A DNA stretch of 64,000 nucleotides from Clostridiales bacterium (GCA_004557125.1 SFET01000007.1:1-64000); one strand, 5' to 3'; shown: positions 16,655 through 25,624, counted from the stretch's first letter. Numbers and translations: made by a program. Notes: a model not told the origin generated them from the letters alone.

Positions 16655-17354
16655 ATCGCTTTTGCGCCTTGTTCAGGTTGCGCAGGGCGCGGTTCAGGTG
16701 CTGGCGCATCAGACGGCGTGCGGCGCGCTCGTCCTGCAGGCGGATGGCCTCGCAGATGGCGGTGTGATCCTTCAGGGTCATCCGGGGCACGCCCTTGACG
16801 GACTGGGTGATGGGTCGCGTGCGGGAGAGCATGCCCGCGCACATGCTCAGGATCATGCTCAGCGCCTCGTTGCCTGCGGCCCGGGCCAGGATTTCGTGGA
16901 AGTCCTCGTCGGCGCGCAGGCCCATGCCGCCGCTGGAGATGTCGGTCTCCATGTCGTCCAGCGTCTCCTCCAGCGCCTGCATCTGCTCCGGCGTGCGCCG
17001 GCGGGCCGCCAGCGCGGCGACCTCCGTCTCCAGAATCAGACGCACCTCGATCAGCTCGGTGCCCAGCTTCAGATTCTGGCTCATCACCATGGAGAAGGGA
17101 TCCACGATGTTGGAGAGGGACGGGGCCTTGATGTAGGTGCCGCCGCCCACGCGGGACTCCACGCAGCCCATCATCTCCATGGAGCGCAGCGCCTCGCGGA
17201 TGGTGGTGCGGCTGACGTTGTAGGTCTCCGCCAGCGCGCGCTCCGGCGGCAGGCGGTCGCCGGGACGCAGCTCCCCGGAGTGAATCTGCGCGATCATCTC
17301 CGCTGCGATGTCCTCATACAGCTTGGTGGATTTGTTGTCAGACGTAGAAATCAC
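16653..17354 (-). CDS. GntR/FadR-family repressor of the dehydrogenase operon
   Basis: A 233-residue regulator with a winged helix (LPPERALAETYNVSRTTIREALR, residues about 35-58) and an all-helical FCD effector domain with metal-type residues (D151/E152/H155 region, later TLKDHTAI). It is transcribed away from the acylating dehydrogenase operon. The perfect AATTGGT/ACCAATT palindrome at 17501 matches the operator style I recall for its relatives PdhR and LldR, so a pyruvate- or lactate-like effector is plausible. Start GTG at 17354 with AAAAGGG close by. Confidence 0.85.
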   Translation of the reverse strand: MISTSDNKSTKLYEDIAAEMIAQIHSGELRPGDRLPPERALAETYNVSRTTIREALRSMEMMGCVESRVGGGTYIKAPSLSNIVDPFSMVMSQNLKLGTELIEVRLILETEVAALAARRRTPEQMQALEETLDDMETDISSGGMGLRADEDFHEILARAAGNEALSMILSMCAGMLSRTRPITQSVKGVPRMTLKDHTAICEAIRLQDERAARRLMRQHLNRALRNLNKAQKR

Positions 17355-17460
17355 GCCCTTTTCAGAAGATTTTACACGATAATCTTATCAATTTTTCGCA
17401 ACAATGTATACACCTGATGTGTTAATTTCTGAAAAATTTCAAACAAATCCTCCAAAACTA

Positions 17461-17489
17461 TTGCAGAATTTCCGCGTTCATGCTATTCT
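17461..17489 (+). promoter_or_regulatory. sigma-A promoter of the dehydrogenase/ligase operon
   Basis: TTGCAG (17461-17466), 17 bases, TATTCT (17484-17489). The predicted start point near 17496 is directly followed by the GntR-type operator. Confidence 0.7.
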
Positions 17490-17500
17490 GTTGGCAGTTG

Positions 17501-17517
17501 AATTGGTAAGACCAATT
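17501..17517. promoter_or_regulatory. PdhR/LldR-type GntR operator
   Basis: AATTGGTaagACCAATT is a perfect 7+7 inverted repeat with three central bases, the FadR-subfamily operator form (TGGT-N3-ACCA). It lies a few bases downstream of the predicted transcription start. A further half site, GGACCAATT, is at 17531-17539. Confidence 0.8.
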
Positions 17518-17570
17518 TGAGCAGATATGTCGGACCAATTATGAAATTGAAAACGGGAGGTAGTATCGAA

Positions 17571-18938
17571 ATGGATGCCGAGCTGTTTGTGAAGGATCTC
17601 GTGGTGCGCGCCCGTGCCGCACAGAAGCTGTTTGAAAATTCCAATCAGGAGCAGGTGGACGCCGCCTGCCGCGCCATCGCCAAGGCCATCTTCGACAATG
17701 CCGAGCCGCTGGCCCGCATGGCCGTGGATGAGACCCGCATGGGCGTATACGAGGACAAGATCAAGAAGAACCAGGGCAAGGCCCGGGTGATCTGGAACGA
17801 TCTGAAGGGCAAGAAGAGCGTCGGCATCATCGACCGCCTGCCCGAGCAGGGCCTGGTGCTGGTGGCCAAGCCCATGGGCGTGGTTGGTGCGGTGACGCCC
17901 ACGACGAACCCCATCGTGACCCCCATGTGCAATGCGATGTTTGCGCTGAAGGGTCGCAACGCCATCATCATCTGCCCGCATCCGCGCAGCAAGAAGTGCT
18001 CGGGCGAGGCGGTGCGGCTGATGAAGGCGGCGCTGGAGCCGCTGGGCGTGCCCCAGGACATCATCCAGATCATCGACGAGCCCACCGTGGAGCTCTCCGG
18101 CCAGGTGATGAAGCAGTGCGACGTGTGCATCTCCACCGGCGGCATGGGCATGGTTCGCGCGGCGTATGCCTCCGGCAAGCCTGCCTTCGGCGTGGGCGCG
18201 GGCAACGTGCAGTGCATGATCGACGAGGACGCCGATCTGGAGAAGGCCATCCCGATGATCATCGAGGGTCGCCGCTTCGACAACGGCATCATCTGCTCCG
18301 GCGAGCAGACGGCCATTATGCCCAGGTCGATTTACGCGAAGGCGGTGGAGATCTTCAAAAAGAACGGCTGCCTGTACATCGACAAGCCAGAGGACGTGCA
18401 GAAGCTGCGCGAGGTGGTGTTCCCCAACGGAACCATCGACAAGAACATCGTCGGCCAGAGCGCCAAGTTCGTGGCGGACAGGTGCGGCTTCGCCCATGGC
18501 GACGATCTCAAGGTCATCCTGGTGAAGGCGGACACCTATGGCAGGGACGATCTGCTCTCCAAGGAGAAGATGTGTCCGGTGATCGCCACCTACGACTTCC
18601 TGGAGACCTGGGAGGACTGCATCGCGTGCGCCAATGCGAACCTGGAGGTCGAGGGCAAGGGCCACAGCGTGTGCATCCACTCCAACACCCCGGAGCACGT
18701 GGAGGCAGCCGCGCAGGTGCTGCCGGTCTCGCGCTTCCTGGTCAATCAGATCTGCTCGACCAACAACGGTGGCTCCTTCTTCAACAGCCTGTCCGCCACC
18801 ACCACCCTGGGCTGCGGCAGCTGGGGCAACAACTCCATCTCCGAGAATCTGAGCTGGAAGCACCTGTTCAATGTGAGCCGCATCGCGTACGTCCGTCCGG
18901 GCAGCACCATGCCCAGCGACGAGGAAATCTGGGGGTAA
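17571..18938 (+). CDS. CoA-acylating aldehyde dehydrogenase
   Basis: A 455-residue enzyme of the acylating ALDH group (succinate-semialdehyde/acetaldehyde + CoA + NAD(P) to acyl-CoA). The active-site cysteine is C242 in NGIICSGEQTA. The C-terminal TTTLGCGSWGNNSISENL and the final EEIWG are very like what I recall of clostridial CoA-dependent succinate-semialdehyde dehydrogenase. The ATG at 17571 has GGGAGG upstream; an in-frame ATG further up lies in the operator and lacks one. Beside acetoin dehydrogenase-like genes, acetaldehyde is a likely substrate; succinate semialdehyde is the alternative. Confidence 0.88.
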   Translation: MDAELFVKDLVVRARAAQKLFENSNQEQVDAACRAIAKAIFDNAEPLARMAVDETRMGVYEDKIKKNQGKARVIWNDLKGKKSVGIIDRLPEQGLVLVAKPMGVVGAVTPTTNPIVTPMCNAMFALKGRNAIIICPHPRSKKCSGEAVRLMKAALEPLGVPQDIIQIIDEPTVELSGQVMKQCDVCISTGGMGMVRAAYASGKPAFGVGAGNVQCMIDEDADLEKAIPMIIEGRRFDNGIICSGEQTAIMPRSIYAKAVEIFKKNGCLYIDKPEDVQKLREVVFPNGTIDKNIVGQSAKFVADRCGFAHGDDLKVILVKADTYGRDDLLSKEKMCPVIATYDFLETWEDCIACANANLEVEGKGHSVCIHSNTPEHVEAAAQVLPVSRFLVNQICSTNNGGSFFNSLSATTTLGCGSWGNNSISENLSWKHLFNVSRIAYVRPGSTMPSDEEIWG

Positions 18939-18944
18939 GCACAG

Positions 18945-20102
18945 ATGAAACTGATGGAATATCAGGCGCAGCAGCTGTTTAAACAGTTTGGCGTGCCGGT
19001 GATGCGCGGCTGCGTGGTGGACAATGCGGATCGCATTGCGGAAGCCATGGCGGAGGCCGATATCCACTATCCCGCCGTGGTCAAGGCGCAGGTGCAGATC
19101 GGCGGCCGCGGCAAGGCCGGCGGCATTCAGTTTGCCGACAACCTGGAGGAGGCCGCCGCCCACGCGAAGCGCCTGCTGGGCAGCGAGCTGCGGGGACTGC
19201 GCGTCAACAAGCTCTACATCGTAGAGCGCGCGTCCAGCAAGGCGGAGTGGTATCTCTCCATCATGCTGGACCGGCTGAGCAAGCAGCCCATCATCATCTT
19301 CTCGGCGCTGGGCGGCATGGAGATCGAGCAGACGGCAAAGACGGATCCGGAGAAGATCAAGAAGCTGGTGATCGATCCCATGATCGGCGTGCAGGACTAC
19401 ATGGCGCGCTATCTGCTCTCCGGCTCCGGGCTGGACATCGCCTACACAAAGCAGCTGGACGCGCTCCTGAAGAACCTGTACGCGTGCTTCATGAAGTACG
19501 ACTGCATGCTGTGCGAAATCAACCCGTTGATCGTGGACAATGAGGACCGGCTGATCGCCCTGGACGGCAAGGTGGACATCGACGATTCCGCCCTCTACCG
19601 CCTGCCGGACGTTATGGCCTGGCGCGAGGAGCTTCCCGAGGAGGCGCTGGTCAGGGAGGCGCGCAAGTACGATTTCCTGTACATACCCGTGGAGGCGGGC
19701 GGCTCCATCGCGGTCTGCTCCAACGGCAGCGGCATGCTGATGAGCTGCATCGACATGATTACAAAGAACGGCATGCAGGTGGCGGCGGTGCTGGATCTGG
19801 GCGGCGGCGCCACGGCGCAGCGCATCGCCGAGGCCATGCGCATCCTGTTCTCCACGCCGGGCGTGAAGGCCGTGCTGATCAACATCTTCGGCGGCATCAC
19901 CCGCTGCGACGAGGTGGCCGGCGGCGTGAAGCTGGCCATGGAGCACCACGACCTGGACGACAAGCTGATCGTGGTGCGCATGGAGGGCACCAACAAGGAC
20001 AAGGGCATCGAGATCATCGAGGGCCTGCACTCCGACGTCATCCGGGCCGAGGGCCTGCGGGAGTCCGTCGCGATTCTGCTGGAGAGGAGGGATCGCCTGT
20101 GA
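18945..20102 (+). CDS. SucC-like ADP-forming acyl-CoA ligase, beta subunit
   Basis: A 385-residue succinyl-CoA synthetase beta-type subunit. It has an ATP-grasp domain (about 1-220, with KAQVQIGGRGKAGG near 46-60 and CEINPL near 190) and a C-terminal CoA-ligase domain (LDLGGGA..., LINIFGGITRCDEVAGG). It would work with the next gene to turn an acyl-CoA into acid plus ATP. No other Krebs-cycle gene for succinate is nearby, and it sits between an acylating dehydrogenase and a 2-oxoacid dehydrogenase. An acetate- or succinate-forming role with ATP gain is therefore possible. Confidence 0.88.
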   Translation: MKLMEYQAQQLFKQFGVPVMRGCVVDNADRIAEAMAEADIHYPAVVKAQVQIGGRGKAGGIQFADNLEEAAAHAKRLLGSELRGLRVNKLYIVERASSKAEWYLSIMLDRLSKQPIIIFSALGGMEIEQTAKTDPEKIKKLVIDPMIGVQDYMARYLLSGSGLDIAYTKQLDALLKNLYACFMKYDCMLCEINPLIVDNEDRLIALDGKVDIDDSALYRLPDVMAWREELPEEALVREARKYDFLYIPVEAGGSIAVCSNGSGMLMSCIDMITKNGMQVAAVLDLGGGATAQRIAEAMRILFSTPGVKAVLINIFGGITRCDEVAGGVKLAMEHHDLDDKLIVVRMEGTNKDKGIEIIEGLHSDVIRAEGLRESVAILLERRDRL

Positions 20103-20986
20103 GCATCATCATCGATCAGAATACGAAGCTCATCGTGCAGGGCATCACCGGCCGCGAAGGCACTTTCCACACCGAGCAGATGCTGGCTTACGGTACGAAG
20201 GTGGTGGCGGGCGTGACTCCCGGCAAGGGCGGTCAGACCGTCCTCGGCGTGCCGGTCTTCAACACCGTGCGCGAGGCCATGGAGGCCACCGATGCCAACG
20301 CATCCGTGATCTTTGTGCCGGCAAAGTTCACGAAGGCCTCCGTGCTGGAGGCGCTGGACGCGGGACTCAAGACCATACTGACCATCGCCGAGCACGTGCC
20401 GGTGCACGACATGATGGAGTGCTACCGTCTGGCCCGGCTGAAGGGCGCGCGGCTGTTCGGACCCAACTCCTTCGGCATCATCTCGCCCGGCAAGAGCAAG
20501 GCGGGCTTCATGGCGCACCGCATCTTCAGCCCCGGCAGCGTGGGCGTGATGAGCCGCAGCGCGACCAACTGCTACGAAACCGTGTTCATGCTGTCGAATA
20601 ACGGCATCGGCCAGTCCACCTGCATCGGCGTGGGCGGCGACATGATCCCCGGCTCCACCTTTGTGGATCTGCTGCCGGACTTCATCGCCGACCCCGAGAC
20701 CAGCGCCGTGATCCTCATCGGGGAGATCGGCGGCAACGAGGAGGAGCTGGCGGCCGAGTATCTGAAGACGCACAGCGTTGCCAAGCCCGTGATCGCGCTG
20801 ATCGCCGGCAAGAACGCGCCGAAGGGGCGGTCCATGGGCCATGCGGGCGCCATCGTGTCCGCCGACGGCACCGGCAGCGCCGCCAGCAAGGAGAAGGCGC
20901 TGCGCGAGGCGGGGGTATACATCGCGGAAAATACCCAGCACATCGTGGACATCTGCCTGAAGCTGAAGGAGGAAGGAAGGCTATGA
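20099..20986 (+). CDS. SucD-like ADP-forming acyl-CoA ligase, alpha subunit
   Basis: A 295-residue alpha subunit with an N-terminal CoA-binding Rossmann part (VQGITGREGTFHTEQML) and the phosphohistidine H248 in MGHAGAIV. The GTG start overlaps the end of the beta gene (GTGA), and the end overlaps the E1 gene. The tight order beta-alpha and the length match succinyl-CoA synthetase. The acyl group is not determined by what I can see. Confidence 0.88.
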   Translation: MSIIIDQNTKLIVQGITGREGTFHTEQMLAYGTKVVAGVTPGKGGQTVLGVPVFNTVREAMEATDANASVIFVPAKFTKASVLEALDAGLKTILTIAEHVPVHDMMECYRLARLKGARLFGPNSFGIISPGKSKAGFMAHRIFSPGSVGVMSRSATNCYETVFMLSNNGIGQSTCIGVGGDMIPGSTFVDLLPDFIADPETSAVILIGEIGGNEEELAAEYLKTHSVAKPVIALIAGKNAPKGRSMGHAGAIVSADGTGSAASKEKALREAGVYIAENTQHIVDICLKLKEEGRL

Positions 20987-21957
20987 TGGATCGGGAACGC
21001 GCAGGCCACATCTATTCGACCATGGCCCGCATCCGCGCATTCGAATTCAGGGCGCTGAAGCTCTTTGAAGAAAACAAGCTGCGCGGCTCCGTGCATCTCT
21101 ACATCGGCGAGGAGGCCGTGGCGTCCACGGTGTGCTCCCGCCTGACCAACGACGATTACATCACCTCCACCCACCGTGGACACGGCCACTGCATCGCCAA
21201 GGGCGCGCGGCTGGATCTGGCCATGGCGGAGCTGATGGGCAAGGCCACCGGCTACTGCAAGGGACGCAGCGGCTCCATGCACATCGCCGACTTCACCCAG
21301 GGCAACCTGGGCGCGAACGCCATCGTGGGCGGCGGCATCCCCATCGCCGTGGGCGCGGCGCTGTCCGCAAAGATGCAGAAGCAGGATCGCGTCGCCGTGT
21401 CGTTCTTCGGCGATGGCGCGTCCAACGAGGGAACCTTCCACGAGAGCCTGAACCTGGCCGGCGTGTGGAAGCTGCCCATCATCTTCGTGTGCGAAAACAA
21501 CGGCTACGGCATCTCGGTGCCCACCTGGCAGTCCACCAGCGTGGAGAACATCTCCGAGCGCGCCAAGGGCTACGACATGCCCGGCGAAACCGTGGACGGC
21601 AACGATGTGGAGGCCATCGACGCGGCCTTCGAACGCGCGCTCAAGCGTGCCAAAGCCGGCGAGGGCCCGAGTCTGATCGAGTGCAAGACCTATCGCTGGA
21701 TGGGTCACTGGACCGGCGATCCCCAGACCTACCGCACCCGCGAGGAGGTGGAGACCTGGAAGCAGAAGGATCCCATGAAGCGCTGGCGTGAAAGGCTGCT
21801 TTCCGAGGGACTCTATGCGGAGGCGGAGCTGGACGCCATGCTGAAGGCGGCGGACGAGGAGGTCGAGGCGGCCACGCAGTTTGCGCTGAACAGCCCCAAT
21901 CCCGATCCGGCCCACGTTCTGGACGACGTATTCTATGAGGGAGGCGACGAGGCATGA
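20983..21957 (+). CDS. AcoA-like E1 alpha subunit (acetoin/2-oxoacid dehydrogenase)
   Basis: A 324-residue thiamine-diphosphate enzyme subunit. The ThDP motif begins at G143-D144-G145 and ends at N173 (ENN). The HLYIGEEAVA and STHRGHGHCIAKG segments are strongly reminiscent of acetoin dehydrogenase alpha subunits, while pyruvate dehydrogenase E1 alpha is the alternative. It would cleave acetoin to acetyl-CoA and acetaldehyde together with E1 beta and E2. It overlaps both neighbouring genes by four bases. Confidence 0.85.
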   Translation: MMDRERAGHIYSTMARIRAFEFRALKLFEENKLRGSVHLYIGEEAVASTVCSRLTNDDYITSTHRGHGHCIAKGARLDLAMAELMGKATGYCKGRSGSMHIADFTQGNLGANAIVGGGIPIAVGAALSAKMQKQDRVAVSFFGDGASNEGTFHESLNLAGVWKLPIIFVCENNGYGISVPTWQSTSVENISERAKGYDMPGETVDGNDVEAIDAAFERALKRAKAGEGPSLIECKTYRWMGHWTGDPQTYRTREEVETWKQKDPMKRWRERLLSEGLYAEAELDAMLKAADEEVEAATQFALNSPNPDPAHVLDDVFYEGGDEA

Positions 21958-22937
21958 GCATCAAGACCTATGCAATGGCCGTGCGCGACACCATCGCCGC
22001 CGAGATGCGCCGCGATGAGAAGGTCTTCGTCATGGGCGAGGACGTGGAGAGCATCGGCTCCATCTTCGGCTGCACCCGCGATCTCACCGCCGAGTTCGGC
22101 CGCGAGCGCGCCTTCAACACCCCCATCTCCGAGGCCGGCTTCGTTGGCGCGGGCCTGGGCGCGGCGTGCACCGGCATGCGGCCCATCGTGGAGCTGATGT
22201 ACATGGATTTCTCCCTGGTGGCCATGGATCAGCTGATCAACCAGGTGGCCAAGACCCGCTACATCTTCGGCGGTCGGGCCAAGATCCCGCTGGTCATTCG
22301 CGGCCAGCAGGGCATCGGGCGCGGCAACGCCGCCACCCACTCCCAGAGCCTGGAGACCATCTTCATGCACTTCCCGGGCCTGAAGGTGGCCTGTCCCTCC
22401 ACCGGACGCGACGCTGCGGGCCTGCTGCGCACCGCCATTCGCGATGACAACCCGGTGATGTTCTTCGAACACAAGGCCCTCTATGCCACCAAGGGCGAGG
22501 TGCCGGACGATCCCGAGTTCATGCTGCCCTTCGGCAAGGCCGACGTCAAGCGCGCCGGTACGGACGTGACCATCGTGGCGAATCTGCTGTACGTCAGCCG
22601 CGCGCTGGAGGCCGCCGAGGCGCTGGCGAAGGAGGGCATCTCCGCAGAGGTGATCGACCCCATGACCCTGGTGCCCTTCGACAAGGAGACGGTGATCGAA
22701 TCCGTGAAAAAGACCGGCCGCCTGGTGGTGGTGCACGAGGCGCACCGCACCGCGGGCTGGGGCGCGGAGGTCGCCGCCATGGTGACGGAGGAGGCCTTCC
22801 GCTATCTGGATGCGCCGCCGCTGCGCCTGGGCACCAAGGCGTGCCCGCTGCCCTTCAATGTGGAGCTGGAAAACGCCGCCACGCCGCAGGTGGCGGACAT
22901 CGTCGCCGCCGCAAAGCGCGTGTGCTACAAAGACTGA
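21954..22937 (+). CDS. AcoB-like E1 beta subunit
   Basis: A 327-residue transketolase-like beta subunit. Typical segments are VFVMGEDVESIGSIFG near 24, NTPISEAGFVGAGLGAA near 58, and a C-terminal EVIDPMTLVPFDKETV. ATGA overlap with the alpha gene keeps the stoichiometry. A 127-base gap separates it from the E2 gene. Confidence 0.88.
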   Translation: MSIKTYAMAVRDTIAAEMRRDEKVFVMGEDVESIGSIFGCTRDLTAEFGRERAFNTPISEAGFVGAGLGAACTGMRPIVELMYMDFSLVAMDQLINQVAKTRYIFGGRAKIPLVIRGQQGIGRGNAATHSQSLETIFMHFPGLKVACPSTGRDAAGLLRTAIRDDNPVMFFEHKALYATKGEVPDDPEFMLPFGKADVKRAGTDVTIVANLLYVSRALEAAEALAKEGISAEVIDPMTLVPFDKETVIESVKKTGRLVVVHEAHRTAGWGAEVAAMVTEEAFRYLDAPPLRLGTKACPLPFNVELENAATPQVADIVAAAKRVCYKD

Positions 22938-23064
22938 CGATATTTCCGCCGGAACCGCTCACTCCATAGCCCTTCCGGCACAGGCCTGCGTGCAGGCCGC
23001 GCAGGCGCGGGCGCCGCATTCCGCGCCCCGCCTGCGTCTTCAGATTCAAGCACAGGAGGTTGCC

Positions 23065-24438
23065 ATGGCACAGAAAATTATCATGCCCAAGCAGGGTCTG
23101 CAAATGACCGAGGGCGTCATCACCCAGTGGCTGGCCAGGGAGGGTGACACCGTGCAGGAGGGCCAGCCTCTCTTTGAGATGGAGACGGACAAGCTCTCCA
23201 TCGTGATCGATTCCACCGCCAGCGGCACGGTGCTCAAGCTGCTCTACGAGGAGGGCGACATGGTGCCCGTGACCGAGACCGGTGAAGAGGCGCCTGCCGC
23301 CGGGGAGGCGTCCGCCGCTGTGCCCGCGACCCCTGCGGCCATGCCCGCCGGCGTGCACGGCATCATTCTGCCCAAGCAGGGCCTGCAGATGACCGAGGGC
23401 GTCATCACCCAGTGGCTCGTCCACGAGGGCGACACGGTGGAGGAGGGCCAGCCCTTCTTCGAAATGGAGACGGACAAGCTCTCCATCGTGATCGATTCCA
23501 CCGCCAGCGGCACGGTGCTCAAGCTGCTCTACGAGGAGGGCGACATGGTGCCCGTGACCGAGGCCCCCGCACCCGCAGGCGACAGCCGCATCTTTGCCTC
23601 GCCCCGGGCCAGAATGGTCGCGGAGGAGAGGAACGTCGATCTGGCTTCCGTCTCCGGCACCGGCCCCGACGGCCTGATCATCGAGCGGGATGTGCTGGCA
23701 GCCCAGCCTGCGCCCGCAGCCGTTCCCGCCGCGAAGCCTGCCGAACCCACAGTCGAAAGCGAATTGGAAACCGTTATTCCGATCAAGGGCATGCGAAAGA
23801 TCATCGCCGAGCGCATGCACCAGAGCCTGCACGATCTGGCGCAGGCGAACCACCGCATGGAGGTGGACATGAGCGAGTGCGTGCACATGCGCGAGCAGCT
23901 CAAGGCCCTGGGCGTGAAGGTCAGCTACAACGATATGGTGATCCGCTGCGCTGCAAAGGCGCTCACCGAATTCCCGATGATGAATTCCAGCATGACGGAT
24001 GCGGCCATCATCCAGAAGCACTACGTGAACATCGGCATGGCCGTGGCCACCGACACCGGTCTGCTGGTGCCCGTGATCCGGAATGCGGACAAGCTCAGCC
24101 TCACCCAGATCGGCGAGACGGCCAGGGATCTGGGCAAGCGCACCAAGGAGGGCGGCCTGAACCCCGACGAGCTGACCGGCGGCACCTTCACCGTGACCAA
24201 CCTGGGCATGTTCGGCGTGGACAGCTTCACCGCCGTCATCAACGCTCCCGAGGCGGGCATCCTGGCGGTCGGCCAGATGAAGAAGCGCGCGGTGGTGCTG
24301 GAGGACGACAGCATCGCAGTGCGTCCGATGATGTGGCTGAGCCTGACCTATGACCATCGCATCGTGGACGGTGCGCCTGCCGCCCAGTTCCTCAAGCGCA
24401 TCAAGACGCTGCTGGAAAACCCGTCGCTGCTACTGTGA
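23065..24438 (+). CDS. AcoC-like E2 acyltransferase with two lipoyl domains
   Basis: A 457-residue dihydrolipoamide acyltransferase. Lipoyl domain 1 covers about 1-77 (lipoyl lysine K43 in ETDKLS), lipoyl domain 2 about 96-172 (K138), then an Ala/Pro linker, a subunit-binding domain about 178-212 (FASPRARMVAEE) and the catalytic domain, with H431 and D435 in YDHRIVDG. The domains are a recent duplication: 99 bases are identical. The ATG follows AGGAGG. No E3 (lipoamide dehydrogenase) gene lies in the operon, so it must come from elsewhere. Confidence 0.9.
   Translation: MAQKIIMPKQGLQMTEGVITQWLAREGDTVQEGQPLFEMETDKLSIVIDSTASGTVLKLLYEEGDMVPVTETGEEAPAAGEASAAVPATPAAMPAGVHGIILPKQGLQMTEGVITQWLVHEGDTVEEGQPFFEMETDKLSIVIDSTASGTVLKLLYEEGDMVPVTEAPAPAGDSRIFASPRARMVAEERNVDLASVSGTGPDGLIIERDVLAAQPAPAAVPAAKPAEPTVESELETVIPIKGMRKIIAERMHQSLHDLAQANHRMEVDMSECVHMREQLKALGVKVSYNDMVIRCAAKALTEFPMMNSSMTDAAIIQKHYVNIGMAVATDTGLLVPVIRNADKLSLTQIGETARDLGKRTKEGGLNPDELTGGTFTVTNLGMFGVDSFTAVINAPEAGILAVGQMKKRAVVLEDDSIAVRPMMWLSLTYDHRIVDGAPAAQFLKRIKTLLENPSLLL
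23179..23562 (+). repeat. internal direct repeat encoding two lipoyl domains
   Basis: Bases 23179-23277 and 23464-23562 are identical over 99 positions. The offset is 285 bases, exactly 95 codons. The flanks are also very similar (from about 23084 and 23369). Confidence 0.9.
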
Positions 24439-24492
24439 GACAGGGCAGACCTGGAAATCCACAAACCGGAATTTGTGCCTATATAATAGGAA

Positions 24493-24528
24493 GGAGCCAC
24501 CGGCCGAATTGGCCGGTGGCTCCGTTTT
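24493..24528 (+). terminator. terminator of the dehydrogenase operon
   Basis: GGAGCCACCGGCC pairs perfectly with GGCCGGTGGCTCC around GAATT and is followed by GTTTTG. It lies between convergent genes. Confidence 0.85.
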
Positions 24529-24556
24529 GCGTCTTGAGACGTCGCGTCCGCGTACC

Positions 24557-25120
24557 TTACTTGCGGTAGCCGCACTTCGGGCAGACGCCGTTCTCGTTCA
24601 GCGCGATGCCGCACAGCGGGCAGCGATCGACGCTCATGTGGGAGGGATACTCCTCGGTGGCCGCGTTCACGCCGCTGGTGAAGGTCAGCTTGACGATGTT
24701 CAGCTTGTCCTTGAGCAGGTCGTACACGATCTTGATCATGCCCTCGACGGTCATGGTCTCCTTGGTCACCACCAGGCGGCAGTCCGGATAGGCGGTGGCC
24801 AGCTCGGTCTTGAAGGCCGGGCCCTTCATCTTGTTGCCGGGGGTGCCGTTCTTGATGCCCTGGGCCTCGTACACGCCGAGGATCGCCGGCAGCAGCGGAT
24901 CATCCTCCCGCAGAACCAGCGCGTGGTCGAAGTTCTTCAGAACCTCCCAGGCGGTCTTCTGAATCTCGTTGCAGGGGAAGACCATGTTCACGCCGGGCTC
25001 GATGGTGTCCTCCACCTCGATGGTCAGCACGCCCGTGTGGCCATGCAGATACTGGGCCTCGCCCTTGAAGCCGTAGAACCGATGCGCGTACTGAAGATCC
25101 AAAGTTGCAATGCTTCTCAT
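24557..25120 (-). CDS. QueD/6-pyruvoyl-tetrahydropterin synthase-like protein with zinc ribbon
   Basis: A 187-residue tunnelling-fold protein. Zinc histidines are H13 (YAHRF) and H26/H28 (HGHTG); VEGMIKIVYDLL and the C-terminal glutamate region fit the 6-carboxytetrahydropterin/pyruvoyl-tetrahydropterin synthase family. A C-terminal CPLC...CPKC zinc ribbon (about residues 167-185) is added. It makes a pterin or deazapurine precursor, for example for queuosine, but no other queuosine genes are here. It is co-oriented with and 19 bases behind the PerR-like gene. Confidence 0.78.
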   Translation of the reverse strand: MRSIATLDLQYAHRFYGFKGEAQYLHGHTGVLTIEVEDTIEPGVNMVFPCNEIQKTAWEVLKNFDHALVLREDDPLLPAILGVYEAQGIKNGTPGNKMKGPAFKTELATAYPDCRLVVTKETMTVEGMIKIVYDLLKDKLNIVKLTFTSGVNAATEEYPSHMSVDRCPLCGIALNENGVCPKCGYRK

Positions 25121-25139
25121 AATCTCTTCTCCTCCGATT

Positions 25140-25580
25140 TTATCCTCTATTCTCCGCGGGGAATGACGCCCCCGCTTGCGGGCTTGCAGGTGGCGCAGCC
25201 TGTGCGATGCACTTCGGGCATACGCCCTTGAACATGATGTCGTGGCCGCTGATGACGAAGCCGTGGGTGTCCTTGATGGAGCGCTCCAGGTGCTCGATGT
25301 AATCCATCTCCACGTCGAACAGGCGTCCGCAGCGCAGGCAGCGTGCGTGATAGTGGCTGATGGTGCGGTGGTCGTAGCGATCCGCGCCGCCGGGCACCTC
25401 CAGCTTGCGGATCTCGCCGCCCTCGGACAGCTGCTTCAGGTTCCGGTACACCGTGCCGCGGCCGATGTTGGGATGCTCCCGGGTGATTTCGTTGTAGATT
25501 TCCTCCGCGGTGGCGTGACACTGAAGGCGGTTGACGGCCTCGAGGATGAGGCTGCGTTGGATCGTGTTGCGCTTCATCAT
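25140..25580 (-). CDS. Fur-family repressor, PerR-like
   Basis: A 146-residue metalloregulator. It has a winged helix (HATAEEIYNEI...IGRGTVYRNLKQL), then a dimer domain with HYHARC, a CLRC pair and a second CPKC pair forming the structural zinc site. PerR is favoured over Fur by the short length and the PerR-box-like sequence in its own promoter, but iron-sensing Fur cannot be excluded. Two ATG codons adjoin; 25580 is given. It probably represses itself and the downstream pterin gene. Confidence 0.85.
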   Translation of the reverse strand: MMKRNTIQRSLILEAVNRLQCHATAEEIYNEITREHPNIGRGTVYRNLKQLSEGGEIRKLEVPGGADRYDHRTISHYHARCLRCGRLFDVEMDYIEHLERSIKDTHGFVISGHDIMFKGVCPKCIAQAAPPASPQAGASFPAENRG

Positions 25581-25601
25581 GGCAGGAGCACTCCCATCGC
25601 T

Positions 25602-25621
25602 AATAAGAATAATTCCTAATT
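25602..25621. promoter_or_regulatory. PerR/Fur box-like operator
   Basis: AATAAGAATAATTCCTAATT is an AT-rich imperfect inverted repeat with the TTA...ATTATT...TTA spacing of PerR boxes. It lies just downstream of the -10 of the PerR-like gene. Confidence 0.55.
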
Positions 25622-25624
25622 GAT

